From: Rhynchopus sp. YZ270_cl-10
Lineage: Eukaryota; Euglenozoa; Diplonemea; Diplonemida; Diplonemidae
DNA length: 64,000 nucleotides
NCBI GenBank assembly: GCA_964035575.1
Contig: OZ037835.1
Location: 2,205,413-2,269,412, forward strand
Direction: 5' to 3'
Shown: positions 10,853-22,800 of the stretch, piece by piece
Position numbering within the stretch: position 1 is the first letter of the stretch
How the letters are laid out: each line of letters begins with the position of its first letter
Translations under genes and position numbers: made by a program
The notes under the pieces: model-generated
What the model was told of the DNA's origin: nothing
The model's input: only the letters and a program-made list of their open reading frames with translations
Database searches by the model: none

Positions 10853-11552
10853 AGGGGTCCTAAGAGTGGTAACTTTTACCACAGGCATATTGCTTACTTT
10901 GCCGGAAGTGGAAAAAAGCAAAACGGCGACCCTTTTTTTTTTTCCAGGCCGAAAAAAAATTTTCCCCCCGTTGAAAGCGGTCGTCGCGCGCTTCGCGCGC
11001 GCCTCCCTGCCAACCACAGAGGGTATTATATAGCCCAAGGTAGCCAAAGGTTCCTGGCGAAGCCACGGTACGCAACATTTCAAAAATCGCGCTTAAAATT
11101 GCACTATTTTACAGCCAAACTATGTCATGGGAAGGGTGTGCAAGCTTGCGCCGCAGGCGCACGGTACGCTACTTTTATGATTTTGCCATATCCTTTTTCT
11201 CAATAAATGACGGCAGGAAACGGCGCGTTTGTCGCGTTGAAAACGCCGTTTTCTCGGGGAAAACGGCGCTTCGCCAATTTTGAAAACGGCGTTTTTTTGA
11301 AAGGCAGAACGGCGAAACGGCGTTTTCAAAAAAAAAAGTGTCACTTGTCGTTCCCTCACCCCCCTTCTTGTAGTTGTTTGATGCGTTGACGCTTCCACAC
11401 ACACTAAAAATTACCTGTTGGTTGGTGGTGTTGCGGAGCACGGTTGGGTGAGTGAACGACGTGACACTTTCCGCTCACAAAGTAGTGTGCGTAAAAAAAA
11501 TTGTAATTTTGGCCAAAAAGGCAAAACGGCGAAACGGCACTTAGCAATATGC
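10853..11552. other. Intergenic with clustered AAAACGGCGTTTT motifs
   Basis: No gene seen. At 11225-11330 the motif AAAACGGCGTTTT or its complement recurs at least four times in both orientations (for example GAAAACGCCGTTTTC at 11239 and GAAAACGGCGTTTTT at 11282), giving local inverted repeats. A related GGCAAAACGGCGAAACGGC lies at about 11520. A CGCGCGCTTCGCGCGCG palindrome lies at about 10986. Confidence 0.5.
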
Positions 11553-12079
11553 CTGCTTTTACCACTTCTGACACGGATGCTGCCAGATCTGGCCAGATCT
11601 CCAGATCTGGGCCTCCCAGATCTGGCCAGATCTGGAAATTTTTTTTTTTTTTTTGAAAAAAAAAATTTTCCCAGACGTCCCAGATCTGGCCAGATCTGGC
11701 CAGATCTGGCCACATCTGGGAGATCTGGGACGTCTGGGAAAATTTTTTTTTCCAGGTACCCCCAATGACATAACGAAGTATCGCTTGAAGTACCGTTCAA
11801 TATACGTTGCTCGTGTGTGCAAGTTACGAAGTAGGACACACAAGGTATATCAAACGATAAATCAATCAGATAAACGTTACATCATTGGAAAATTGTTGGC
11901 ACCGCCGCCCTGTCTTCGTATTTATTACGTCGACAGGCCAAACAGCGTTGGGCTCAGAAGAAGCAGTGCAAAACACTGGGGATCAACATGAGAACCAACT
12001 CCCAACAACACAGGCTACCGAAGTAGCAGGTGGGGTGTTGCGGGTGTTTGGGGTGAAAGAAAATCGATTTTGGTAAGTT

Positions 12080-13540
12080 ACAGCAGAAAATTCTTAAGTT
12101 TGCACAATTGAGAAGGGTGTTACCACTGCCTAATATTATTCGTACATGTGAACCGGTAAGGTCGAGAAGGGTGGACACGGCATACAAGTACAAGTACAAG
12201 TAAGACGTACCTTCTACAAAGGCTGAATTCGCAATTCTTAAGGGATTGAATTCAGCCCCCACGTGGTGTTTTTGAGAAAATCATTCCATGGTATACAGCT
12301 AATGGTTCCCGAAGAATGATTCGCCCCTCCTCGTTCATGCAAACTTAAGAAAATTCTGAAGTAACTACAACCTGGCGTGCGGGTACAGATGCATTGCTTT
12401 GTTCTTTCCTCAAAGTCATGTGTGATCTCTCGGGTCTGTACTAAAGTCAGTGTTTAGATAAGCATCCACTTGACTCGTTCTAACAACCGTTGAAATCTAG
12501 AACAAAACAATACACTGCCCCTTCTCACACCAAGCCGCCATGCTTCAAGAGCATGCCCTGGGCAAAAATTACTCTGACAAAAATTGGTTTTCTGGGGGAA
12601 CGCAATATTTTCTTGTGCCTAGTCCTCCGCAAGAGCAGAGGACAGACTTTCCGGATCCCGAAGTCGAATTTCTTGCACTAGCTATGCTCCCTGGGTTAAA
12701 TGGCTATAGCAGTGACTGACTAAGAGGTTCATAATAATTAGGGTGGTCTATGGGGTGGGTTAATGGAAAAGTTGGTATATAAACCCGACTTTTACGATCG
12801 CCACCTGGTTTTCAAATAATTGCACCAGCTCTTCCGTCGGCACTGCTTCGCTGTCACGATGAAGGGTCGTCGGTTCGGGTACCTGTTAAGAGAAATTGAA
12901 TGTAAAAGTAGAGACTACAACAAAAAAACAAACAAACAAACAAGAAGCCGCCCCGTACCCCTTAAACGTAAAAGTGACATTTTTGTTGACAAAAAAAAAA
13001 AAAAATAGCTAAAAAATAGCGGACATGTCGAAAAGGGAGAAAACCGGGGGGGTTAAAAACATACCTTGCACTCGGCCCACTCTCCAGGTACAAAGAACAT
13101 CACTGCATGACAAACCCACTACTACAATAGAAAATAACTATTTTTTACCGAACAGAAAGGTCGTTTTTTTTGATGAGTGTTTTCTGAGTGCACACTCAGT
13201 GGGGACAAAATGCAACACTTACCGAAAAAATTCTCCAATCGGACAAAAACCTTTCTAAACACCCAAAAAAAACACCTCAGTCCACATCCGCTGGGGTCGC
13301 GAGATGGAAATATATGGTTTTACAGCTTTTGGGGGGTCTAGCGTGGGTCCCAGATGCATTTTGCAACGGGTCTGTGTGTGTGTGTGTGCCTCAACCGCTT
13401 CACAGTACCCTTTTTTGTAACTGAAAACGACGCATCCTGTACCTAAGTGCACTGAAGCCTTGCTTGCGTCCTCCTTCGTGGTTTTGGGCGTTCGCATGCG
13501 AGAATCATTATCGCATTCGCACATGTAATTCTCGCATCAT
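12080..13540. other. Interior of foldback element, no gene seen
   Basis: AT-rich sequence with short ORFs (under 90 codons) lacking motifs, and a short (GT)n run near 13373. I see no coding or RNA signal. Confidence 0.45.
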
Positions 13541-13674
13541 CACGGAGAGGATTTTAGCGTTACGTGACCACAAAAAAAGTGCACAAAATTAGTTTGGTCA
13601 AAAATCACCTTGCGAAAAAGTACCCAAAAAGCACGGCTATAAAAACGCTAAGGAAAAATCGATATTCATTTTTT

Positions 13675-14150
13675 GGGCAGAGAAGTGCGTTTTAGGCGCC
13701 CACAGATGGTCAAAACATCAAAATTTTTGTGTTTTTGGCATCTTTGGACACCCAAGGACCCACTATCAGGGGTGAATTTTTTTTGCCTGAGATTTGCCTT
13801 TGCCAAAAATCGAAAAAAAAAATTATGAAGGAAATTGCTAAGAAAAAGTCGAAATTGTGGGCCCCTGTAGTGCATATGGCGGTACCCCAGATCGTCAAAA
13901 CACCCGACTCTTGCGTTTTTTTGCACTTTTTTGGTGCACAAAAACCCTACTCAGGGGTCAAAATTTTCCCGGGAAAAAAATTTTTTTTTTCGAGATTTTT
14001 CAAAAATCGACTTGTCTTTGGTAAAAACCACGAAATTTCGGGTGCGCGAAACCACGTTTTAGACCCCCACAGATGCTCAAAAGTGTCAAATTTTGCTTTT
14101 AACGGCCTCAAATCGTCGAAATTAGCCCTATATAGGGGCGAAAAAAAAAA
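13675..14150. repeat. Three degenerate ~180-bp repeats
   Basis: Three units share the order CCCACAGATGGTCAAAAC / (T-rich) / CAGGGGTGAAT / (A-rich), starting near 13697, 13860 and 14060. They are strongly diverged. Similar wording (CCAAAAATCG, AGGGGTC) recurs at 20-23 kb, suggesting a common old satellite source. Confidence 0.4.
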
Positions 14151-14427
14151 TTCGAGAGTCCCTTTCCCTGGGAGACAATAGCCAGAAATCTGAGAAAAAA
14201 AAAAAAAAAAGGCCAGATTTCCAGATCTGGCCAGATCTGGCCAGATCTGGGGTTTTTTTTTTTTTTTTGAAAAAAAAAATTTCCCAGATTCCCAGATCTG
14301 TCCAGATCTGGAAACAAGATCTCCACATCTGGAAAACGAGCCAGATCTGGGAAATTGGCCCCCAAATCTGGCCAGATCTGGCAGCATCCGTGTTCTGAAG
14401 TGACCTTTTTTATTTTTTTGAAATCCG

Positions 14428-14449
14428 AAGGTCACTTCGAAGTGACCTT
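14428..14449. repeat. Perfect 22-bp palindrome
   Basis: AAGGTCACTTC is followed directly by GAAGTGACCTT, its exact complement. Another GAAGTGACCTT lies at about 14396, so three arms cluster at the right edge of the foldback element, next to the octamer array. Confidence 0.8.
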
Positions 14450-14690
14450 AGCTCCTTAGCTCCTTAGCTCCTTAGCTCCTTAGCTCCTTAGCTCCTTAGC
14501 TCCTTAGCTCCTTAGCTCCTTAGCTCCTTAGCTCCTTAGCTCCTTAGCTCCTTAGCTCCTTAGCTCCTTAGCTCCTTAGCTCCTTAGCTCCTTAGCTCCT
14601 TAGCTCCTTAGCTCCTTAGCTCCTTAGCTCCTTAGCTCCTTAGCTCCTTAGCTCCTTAGCTCCTTAGCTCCTTAGCTCCTTAGCTCCTTA
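14446..14690. repeat. (TTAGCTCC)n octamer array, about 30 copies
   Basis: A nearly perfect tandem array of the 8-bp unit TTAGCTCC. Unit length equals that of the CAAACCCG arrays elsewhere but the sequence is unrelated. Confidence 0.95.
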
Positions 14691-14711
14691 AAAAGAAGTG
14701 TACACCTATCC

Positions 14712-14816
14712 GGGGACCATTTTTTACAAAGGGGACCATTTTTTACAGGGGACCATTTTTTACAGGGGACCATTTTTTACAGGGGACCATTTTTTACAAG
14801 GGGACCATTTTTTACA
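14712..14816. repeat. GGGGACCATTTTTTACA minisatellite, 6 copies
   Basis: Six tandem copies of a 17-18-bp unit, the first and fifth with an extra A or AA. Confidence 0.95.
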
Positions 14817-14955
14817 CATTACAACACACTTGTCCTTTCTTTTTACCCTCCCTCCCTCCCCCTTTCCTTTGTTTTATTGTGAGCCTTCACGCCTCCACGG
14901 GGCGGTCCCTGGGCAACGGTAGAGGAGTGCAGGCCGGCGAAGCGCAAGGCGTAGT

Positions 14956-15330
14956 GTGTCTTGTCCTTCTTTGTTTTCGTTTTTTGGTTTTTGCTTTTTT
15001 AAAAATGAGGAGGAAGGCCCTTTTGGGGGCGTTGTGGGTGGTGCTGCATGTCTGCATCAGCAGCAGCAGCAGGAGCTACACCAGCAGCAACAACAAGAGC
15101 AGCAACAGCAGCAACAGCAGCAACAGCAGCAACAGCAGCAACAGCAGCAACAGCAGCATATACTACACCAGCTGCAACTGCAGCTTGTCCGTCAGGCGGT
15201 TAGGAAGATAGCAGGGGAGGCCGGATACTGCGACACCTGGGGCAAGACCAGCGCGGTCATCGTCGTTCGGGAAGGCAGGGTCAGCTGGGGAACCCCTTCT
15301 CGGGATCAGCTGGAGGAGGAGGTGCAGTGT
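14956..15330 (+). CDS. Gln-rich exon-like ORF
   Basis: An open frame without an ATG encodes about 35 residues of polyglutamine (CAG/CAA, 15058-15156), then a non-repetitive stretch VRQAVRKIAGEAGYCDTWGK..VSWGTPSRDQLEEE that looks like genuine protein. After 15330 the frame runs into a T-rich minisatellite. A GT at 15323 follows LEEE in phase. It could be an internal exon of a gene whose next exon is in 17866-18811, with the hAT gene nested in the intron. I could not find a phase-consistent join at the obvious acceptor at 17864, so this stays a guess. Family not recognised. Confidence 0.3.
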
Positions 15331-15343
15331 TGTGGCAGTGTCT

Positions 15344-15449
15344 TTTTTGTGTCTTTTTTGATGTGTCTTTTTTGGTCTTTTTTGGTCTTTTTTGGTCTTT
15401 TTTGGTCTTTTTTGCCAGCATTTTCGGTCTTTTTTGGTCTTTTTTGAGC
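15344..15449. repeat. TTTTTTGGTC minisatellite, left copy
   Basis: Tandem units of about 10 bp (CTTTTTTGGT with variants CTTTTTTGTG). The same array in the same orientation lies at 17778-17864, on the other side of the hAT transposase gene. Confidence 0.85.
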
Positions 15450-15574
15450 GCACGTTTTTGGGGTTATGGTGCTTATGAGCCCATGGAGCTGAGCTGAAAA
15501 GGGATCCCGCAAACATCACAAACACCCACACTTACAGAGTATCAACACAGACTAATCAGGGGAATAATAATAAA

Positions 15575-17654
15575 ATGCCAGGGAGGAAGAGCTGCTGGAG
15601 CCGCGAGGAGTACGTGGAGGTGACGGAGAACGAGGTTGACTACCTCGAGTGCAAGGGGGAGGGCTGCGGGTACAGGTTGGCGAAGAACGGCATTTCAGCC
15701 ACACGGATGAAGAAGCACATCGTGGAGGACTGCCCGAAGAAGAGTGACAGGGCGAAACAGAGGATCGAAGAGGAAGAAGAGCGGGCGAAAAGATCCCGCT
15801 CCGACACGACGGCACCGGCTGAAGCGCCTGCTGCAAAGAGGGCGAAGCTCGAAAAGAGCCAAACCCGCATCCCCTGCATCCCTGCACCGAACGCGAAGGA
15901 GATCGAGGAGATGCATCTCGCCTGGGCGAAGTTCGTGTTCGCCGCAGGGGTGCCCTTCTCGGTAGTCGATAGTCCACTTTTTATTGAGGCCATGATGGCA
16001 ACGAGACCAGGGCTAAAAAAAGAACACATACCCAGCCGACACGTCATCTCCACAACTTTGCTGGACAAGGTGCACACCACCATCTGTGTTCCGAAGTTTG
16101 ATAAGCTCGCAAAAAACGAGCACATCTCCCTCCAGTCGGACACCTGGAAAAATTCGCGAGCAGAAAAAGTTTTTGCGTGCGCCGGAACAGCAGGGGAGCA
16201 GGCAGGATTGATCGTGAACAGCGGGATCTTACAACAAAAACAACACAACGCGCAGGAGCTTCTTTCACACCTCACGCAAACACCAGAAAAATTTCAAAAA
16301 AAAGCTGTTGCACTCATTTCAGATGGAGATACGACAGCTACCAAGGCAAACAAACTCTTCAAAGCCGAACTAAAAAAAAAGAACATTGACGTGCACACCA
16401 TTGTCTGCGCTGCCCATACTGTACAACGCATGGTGAATGACTGTCTCGGGACCAAGAAATCCAAAGGCAACGAAACGGGACAGGAATTCAACTACGTGAC
16501 AAAGTTGCTGAACAGCGTTGTAGCGTCTCTGAAGAATGTTGACTACCTCAGGGCTGTTTTGAAGGAAAAACAGACTGAACTGAGTCAGCGAACGAACGCG
16601 CCAAAGCTTATGGCGATTACCAGATGGACTACAACGTCAAAGCTGTTCGACTTCGTCGCGCAATACCGAGAGGCTCTGTTGCTTGTTGCCGATGATGAGG
16701 AAGCACTCGCCCGCTGCCCAGATATTCTTAAAGTCTGCAACAGCATGCCTCTGATTCGCGCGATTCACAAATTTGTGGAGAAGGCTGGTGTTGTGGTCAA
16801 CTTGTTGCAGTCGGATTCGTGTAGGATTGGGTTTGTGATTCCGCTTCTTGAGCAAGCTCTGAGTGCAGCAAAAGAGACGAAGGCAGCTTTGGCAACGGTG
16901 GAAGACAAACAGAAAATGGAGAACGTTATTAAAAAAATCCAAGTGCGTGTTTCTCGCTACATCACTCACGAGGACGGTGTTTTCTCCGCTGCGACTCTTC
17001 TCAACCCATTTTTTCAGGTATACTTCAGCCATATTGATCCCAACAACAACAACAATCACACAGGTGTACAAAGAAGCAAAGGACCTGCCAGCAAAACACC
17101 CGCTGACCAAACTGGCAGGTTGGGCTCCGTGTGCAGAGGTGAAGAAGAACGCCTCTGCCTACCTCAAAAAACTGGGGGGCGCGGCACTGTCGGCGTGTCT
17201 GATCGAGTTTCGCACTGCATCCGGCATTTTTGCAAATGACGGGATGTGGGATCTTGCGAAGACCAAGACACCAGAGGAGTGGTGGAGGATATTCTTGCTG
17301 GAGGTGCAGAGCGATGGAGGGAGCGAGAAAGACGTGAAGCTCTGCAGGATTGGGTACAGAGTGTCGGGGATCCGAGCCTCGAGTGCCGAACTCGAACGGC
17401 AATTCAGCACAATGGGCTGGATGTCGCAGTTGCGGAGGAATCGACTCCTCTCGGCGCGAGTGACGAAGCTGACGCAGATTCACAGTTGCCTCCGCACTGG
17501 CAAAGGTGACTCCTGGTTTGAAATCGAGGGTGCCAAACCAGGAGAACCTGTGATTGACTGCGACGCAGAAGCAGAAGCAGAAGCTCCTGAAGTCGAGGCA
17601 GCTCCTGCTGAAGGAAACGACAGCGATGAAGATGAAGAGTCGGTTGAGTGGTGA
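15575..17654 (+). CDS. hAT-family transposase (677 aa, one 46-bp intron)
   Basis: Two exons, 15575-17017 and 17064-17654, joined in phase 0 across GTATAC..CACACAG. The N-terminus has a BED-type zinc finger (C26, C31, H48, C53). Residues about 110-300 resemble the DUF659 part of hAT transposases, with ISLQSDTWKN and LISDGDTTATKANKLF carrying the likely catalytic Asp residues, then VCAAHTVQRMVNDCLG. The C-terminus has the hAT dimerisation signature AELERQFSTMGWMSQLRRNRL with the catalytic Glu, and an acidic tail (DSDEDEESVEW). The coding sequence is whole, so it may be recently active. Host-type splicing and CAG sites at 15532-15551 suggest it is expressed like a host gene. Terminal inverted repeats and the 8-bp target duplication were not found. 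A domesticated gene is possible. Confidence 0.9.
17018..17063 (+). other. 46-bp intron of hAT transposase
   Basis: It starts GTATAC and ends CACACAG. Removal joins LLNPFFQ to VYKEAKDLPAKHPL in one frame, restoring the canonical order of the transposase. The length is the same as the actin intron in this window. Confidence 0.9.
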
Positions 17655-17777
17655 AAGGTTTTCCATTTTTAGTTTTAGTTTTAGTTTCAGAATTTAGATT
17701 CAGCTTTAGGAAAACCTGCGATTTGTGTTCAAAACGCGTGGAGTGCTTTTTTTTCTGCAAGGTAGAGTCCCTCTATG

Positions 17778-17864
17778 TCTTTTTTGTGTCTTTTTTGTGT
17801 CTTTTATGGTCTTTTTTGGCCTTTTTTGGTCTTTTATGGTCTTTTTTGGTCTTTTTTGCCAGGA
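17778..17864. repeat. TTTTTTGGTC minisatellite, right copy
   Basis: Same units and orientation as 15344-15449, ending TTTTTTGCCAG. The open frame through it (FFGLLWSFLVFF) is a by-product of the repeat. Confidence 0.85.
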
Positions 17865-17944
17865 CCCTGTCTTTTTACAACACTGAGGAGGTGGGGCGAC
17901 AGGCCGAGGCGGCAGACACCGAGGTGCGTGTGAAGGTGGAGGAG

Positions 17945-18811
17945 ATGGATGATGATGAGCAGGAGCAGGAGGAGGACCTCGACACCGCGATGGAGGGGGC
18001 GGATCGCTCGCATTCTCTGTCAGTGGAAGGCATCCCTGACCAGAAGAAGCAAGCGAGGGTGAGGGAATTGCTGAGGGCGCAGAGCGAGGCTTGGATGTGG
18101 ACGGAGGAGGAGCGGACGGAGAGGGGGGGTCTTTTCCCGTGCCTCACCATGGGGTCGCCGGTGCCTTCTTCTGTGACGAAGTGGATCTCCCTGTTCCACT
18201 ACCGTCAGGGAGAGAAACAGGATGGCAGACCCTTGTTGTCACTCCCCCTCTCTACAGCTACTTTCACTCAGTGGTATGAAGTGATGAAGGTGGTGGGTTT
18301 GCATGAGTGGTCGGTTAAGGAAAAGTGCAAGGCAAAGTCGACGTTGCATGCCCTGACGGACAACCGGAGCAGTAGGGGGCAGGCCTTTGCAGCGGAGAGT
18401 ACAAGGAGGGAGAATGAGGCACGAGCGGCTCGAGAGGGAATAGGCCGACAACCTCAAGCTTCCTCTTCTTCTTCTTCTTCCTCCACCTCTGCAGGCCGTG
18501 GCACTACAACCTCCATCGCCCAACCTGCAGTCTCCACTTCTTCCTCCTCCTCATCGGCAGTCCGTGGCAATGCAACCTCCTCCGCCCAACCTGCTCCTTC
18601 CCCAGCTCCCAAAGGACCCCAGCGCCATGCAGCTCAGGGTAGGTCCAACACGTCGAACGTGTTCACCGACGCAGTGGCACAAGCGACGCAGCATGTGCTC
18701 TCGCCCCAGGTGGTGCAGAGAGGGCGCAATGGTCGCGGTGGTGGACAGAAGGGGAGACAGAGCGGAGGAAAGCAGGGGCAAAAGGGGAATAAGAGGAATA
18801 AGAGGAATTAG
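17945..18811 (+). CDS. Ser-rich, basic-tailed protein of unknown family
   Basis: From the ATG at 17945 the frame encodes 288 aa. An acidic start (MDDDEQEQEEDLD) leads into a folded-looking middle (ARVRELLRAQSEAWMWTEEE.. to ..FTQWYEVMKVVGLHEWSVKE). Ser/Thr/Ala low-complexity stretches (two poly-Ser runs) follow, then an RG/K-rich tail (QRGRNGRGGGQKGRQ..KRNKRN) suggestive of RNA or DNA binding. The open frame extends upstream to 17648 but that part is T-rich minisatellite, so the true start is uncertain. A first exon may be upstream. It may be an accessory gene of the neighbouring hAT element or a host gene into which the element inserted; neither is proven. Confidence 0.5.
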   Translation: MDDDEQEQEEDLDTAMEGADRSHSLSVEGIPDQKKQARVRELLRAQSEAWMWTEEERTERGGLFPCLTMGSPVPSSVTKWISLFHYRQGEKQDGRPLLSLPLSTATFTQWYEVMKVVGLHEWSVKEKCKAKSTLHALTDNRSSRGQAFAAESTRRENEARAAREGIGRQPQASSSSSSSSTSAGRGTTTSIAQPAVSTSSSSSSAVRGNATSSAQPAPSPAPKGPQRHAAQGRSNTSNVFTDAVAQATQHVLSPQVVQRGRNGRGGGQKGRQSGGKQGQKGNKRNKRN

Positions 18812-18817
18812 AGCTGG

Positions 18818-19890
18818 CGGGGTCGGACGATTTGATTGGAGCATCAGAAGTGTCCTAATCGGTAAAATGTCGCAAAATTATGGGCAAAATGCCTTTATAC
18901 CCTATCTAAGCAATTAGAATATGCTCGAAAATGCAATAATCTTGGGTATATGGGGTTTTTGGGCACATCTGAGTTCATTGCGGGGTCGCACGATCAGATT
19001 AGAGCATCACATAATGTCTAGAATTTTACCTGTGTAACAAATACCTGTATTTTGGTGTAAAATGCATACAACCATATCTGAATACCTCAAATGTGCACGA
19101 AAATGAAGAAATCTTGGGTATATAGGGTTTTTGGGCCAATCTGAGTCAATTGCGGCGTCGCACGATCGTATCCGAGCATCACACAATACCTAGAATTTCA
19201 ACATTGTCTATTTTGGGGAAAATGGCTTATAACCATATGTAAGTAGCTTAAAAATGCTCGAAAATGCAAAAATCTTGGGAATATGGGGTTTTTGGGCACA
19301 TCTGAGTTCATTGCGGGGTCGTACGATCAGATCCGAGTATCACACAATGTCTAGAATTTCAAATATGCAACAAACACCTGTATTTTGGTGTAAAATGCAT
19401 ATAACCATATCTGAATGTCTCAAATACGCACGAAAATGCAAAAATCTTGGGTATATGGGGTTTTTGGGCACTTTTGAGTCAATTGCGGGGTCGCACGATC
19501 AGATTAGAGCATCACATAATGTCTCAAATTTTACAGGTGCAACAAACACCTGTATTTTGGTGTAAAATGCATATAACCATATCTAAATACCTCAAATATG
19601 CACGAAAATGCATAAATCTTAGGAATATAGGGTTTTTGGGCCAATCTGAGTCAATTGCGGGGTTGCACGGTCAAATCCGAGTATCAGGCCCTCTCTACAA
19701 CTTAGCTGGTGCTCAAACATTGGGGTTACAGGCAAATGGGTTTGCAAATTTACCTGTACACAGGCATATGACCTCTGTACGAACCTTATTTTCACTCTAA
19801 AATGCATTTTTCTTGGGTATATGGGGTATTTGAGCACATCTGAGTCAATTGCGGGGTCGTACGGTCAGATCCGAGCATCACACAATGTCT
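18818..19890 (+). repeat. ~172-bp tandem satellite, six units
   Basis: Units begin CTTGGGTATATGGGGTTTTT at 18941, 19113, 19274, 19446, 19618 and 19811, spacing mostly 172 bp (161-193). Each contains TTGCGGGGTCGCACGATCAG and GAGCATCACACAATGTCTAG. Units are diverged by substitutions. Inverted single fragments of the same unit lie at 23530-23605 and 25016-25112. Confidence 0.85.
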
Positions 19891-22800
19891 AACTGAGAAA
19901 TATTTTGAAAAAAGTCGATTTTTTGGTGAAAATATTTTTCACAGAAAATCGAATTTTACTATTAAGATTGGCTTTGGGCATGACCCAGTAAGGTTACTAT
20001 GGGCCCCATGGGACATATACACCCGAATACCAGGCCGTATTTTCAAAAAGTTGATAATCCCAGTATATGGTATGGCCCTGTGGTACGAAATTTTTGGCCG
20101 AAAAAATCGACCAAAAAATCGTCATTTTTGGGGGTCACGGTGACAAAAAGTTGCATTTTTTCACGAAAAATGGTCGGAATGTGACTTGAATGGGCTCTAA
20201 TGGGTATATTATGCACATAACATACCTAAATTATGTCGATATTTCACCGGCGGAGCCGAAAAAATCGATTTTCAGGGTGTGCAAAACTGTAAAAATCACC
20301 AAAATCCCAAAAATCACGATTTTTTTTCAAAAATATTTTTTTCAAAAAAATCGATTTTAAAATATTGGTTTGGCTTGTGCGGGGACCTGAATCTGGGGCA
20401 ACATACCCTGTGGGACATACTGGGCCCGATGCAATGCCGATTTTTCAAAAATATGGTTGCCCCGGTAGACGGTATGGCCCTGCAGGTCAGTGCATCGGGC
20501 CAAAAATCATGAAAAAATCATGATTTTGGGGTCTGGCACCCCATGGGCACATATATCTGGGGGTGTGAAATATGCATGGAATCGACCGATTGGGGGTGTT
20601 ATAGGTCCTGGGGGCCCACATGGGCCATATTTCACGCTATTGGGTCACGGGAAAGTGATTTTGACATTTTTTCATCGATTTTAGCTGTGAGAACCCTTCA
20701 AAAACACTGATTTTGGGGTGTTTCTGAGACGGTACGCTATACCCAGGGTCATATTAGGTATTAGTCCGGTCGACTTTTTGAAAAAACGACCCCGCAATGG
20801 ACTCAGGGGTGCCAGATAGTGTATATGCACCAGAATGGATTCACGGAAAAAGTCAAAATTGGGTGTCAGATACATGCTGCCATAAGTGACGAATTTCAAA
20901 AGTTGAGATTTTTCGAAAATCAGGGTTCAGTACACGCTGTACCCAATCCTGGGGGCCAAAATTTTCAACTTTTTGAAAAAACGGGCGGTATATGGCCCTA
21001 AAGTGTCAAAATGAGTTAATTGCGACCTCGGACGGCCTCCGGAGATGAGTAGAAGTTTATTTACTGAAAAAAAAAGTCAAAACACAGGCAAAATCCCACC
21101 TTCCACAGGTACAGTCAAAACTTTTATCCAGATCTCATGTTTTTTCAAAAAATTTTAAATTGTTTTTATGACTAACACCTCCGAAATTTTTCCTGATAAG
21201 ATGGAATATGGTCCTGTCGTAGTATGCAGTGTGTTTGCAGGCAAAAATTTGCATTTTCTCGCCCCAGACATTTTTTTATACATAAAAGTGCATAAAGGGA
21301 CCCCTGACCCCAAAATCCGGGTTCCAGCTTTTTGAAGGGGTCACCCTACAGGCCACCTCAAAAAGTTGGCCCGTAGGGCCAACTTTTTGAAAAAACGGGG
21401 TTGCGATGTGTCCTGGGGGCCCGAAGGGCCCCCAGGACACATCGCTGGGAAAAAAATATTAGGTTTTTGGGGGTCTATATAGGGTTGCTGTGGGGGTCAC
21501 ATGGCCGAAAAATGGCCATTTTTGGCCTATTTTTGGCCATTTTTTTAAGGTAAAAAATCCACTTTTTTTTTGTACATCCCCTTGCCCCCGGTAAAATTTA
21601 CCAAACATATGGCCCTGTTGGACATACTGGGCCCATGAGTCGGTCGCTGGATCACCAAACTAGTTGCCCTATTTGCTAAAATCATGTTTTCAGGGTCAAA
21701 AATAGGGTGTTTTTTAGGGTCAAAAATAGGGTGTTTTTCAGGGGTATGTTAACCACGTATGTGTCTTAGGGACCAAATTTTCCAGGAATGTGAACCAATC
21801 GGGTCGCAATGGGTCCAGGGGGCCCGGAGGGCCCCCATGCAGGGAAAATTTGCAACAATCCTGGGCAATGCTGGGGGCCGATAGGGTGTGCCTATACACG
21901 TGTTTTTACGTGTTTTTGGGCACTTTTCAGGATTTTCGAAAATTTTTGCAACACCAAAATCAAAAATTTCGGTCTAGGAGGCCCATATCTGGAAAAAATC
22001 GATATTCCAATGGCCTCATTGGGACATATTGGGCCCAGGACCCTATTTCAGGTCCCAGGAAAAGCCAAAACAATAAAAAAAATAGCTCAGGCGACCCCCA
22101 AAAATAGGCGAAAAACAGCCATTTTTAGGGTGTTTTTTAGGGGTATTTTTACACAAATTGTTTACCATAGCACACCCCCAGGCTGCCTCAAAATTTTATC
22201 TTTATTTGAGTTTTCCAACCCACATAGGGGTATTGGAGGCACAACTTTCACCAAGCCTGGGGAATTCGGCACTGCACACACACAACTGAAAAAGGCAAAA
22301 ATCACCTGTTTTTCAAGGTGTCGCAGGGTAAATGTTGTTCCTTAAAAACCAAATATTTTCTAAAAAATCGGCCCTGCGGGTGAAAAAACGACACTATGGG
22401 GGGTATTCCAGGGTGTGGGGGCCCCAAAAATCCGGTTTAAGACCACGAGAGGGTCCGAATACACACCTGAGAAGGTCCCGGGGAGTAAAAAAATGGCCAT
22501 TTTTGGGGGGTCAAAATCTCACTTTTTGGGGGGATGTTTGTATACCCAGTACCGACCCACTAGCTGGGATGCCCAACTTTTCGCGAATATGGGGGCCCGT
22601 AGGGCCCCCGGGGCCCAGGGGGCCCAAAATATCGTGTTGCAGATGCCAGGAGAACATGTTTCAATATTTTGGATACATTTTTCCATAGGGTCATTTTCAA
22701 AAGCACTGATTTTAGGGGTATTGAGCGAGGTACCCATACCCATGGGTTATCCTATATATTAGTTTTCACTCGGATGTGAAAAAACGATGTCGCAATGGAT

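Larger units (their letters stand above)
11566..14403. mobile_element. Candidate foldback element with AGATCTGG-rich inverted ends
   Basis: The left end (ACACGGATGCTGCCAGATCT..) reappears in inverse orientation at the right end, finishing AGATCTGGCAGCATCCGTGT near 14394. Both ends are about 180 bp, built from repeated CCAGATCTGG palindromes plus a T16-G-A10 block, and mirror each other imperfectly. The 2.5-kb interior has no recognisable gene and includes a degenerate repeat region. Termini and target duplication are not certain. A non-autonomous foldback-type transposon is the best reading; nested palindromic satellites are the alternative. Confidence 0.55.

Noticed and set aside
14446-14690. 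(TTAGCTCC)n as telomere or CRISPR
   Set aside because: No spacers, internal location, and a perfect octamer; an ordinary minisatellite.
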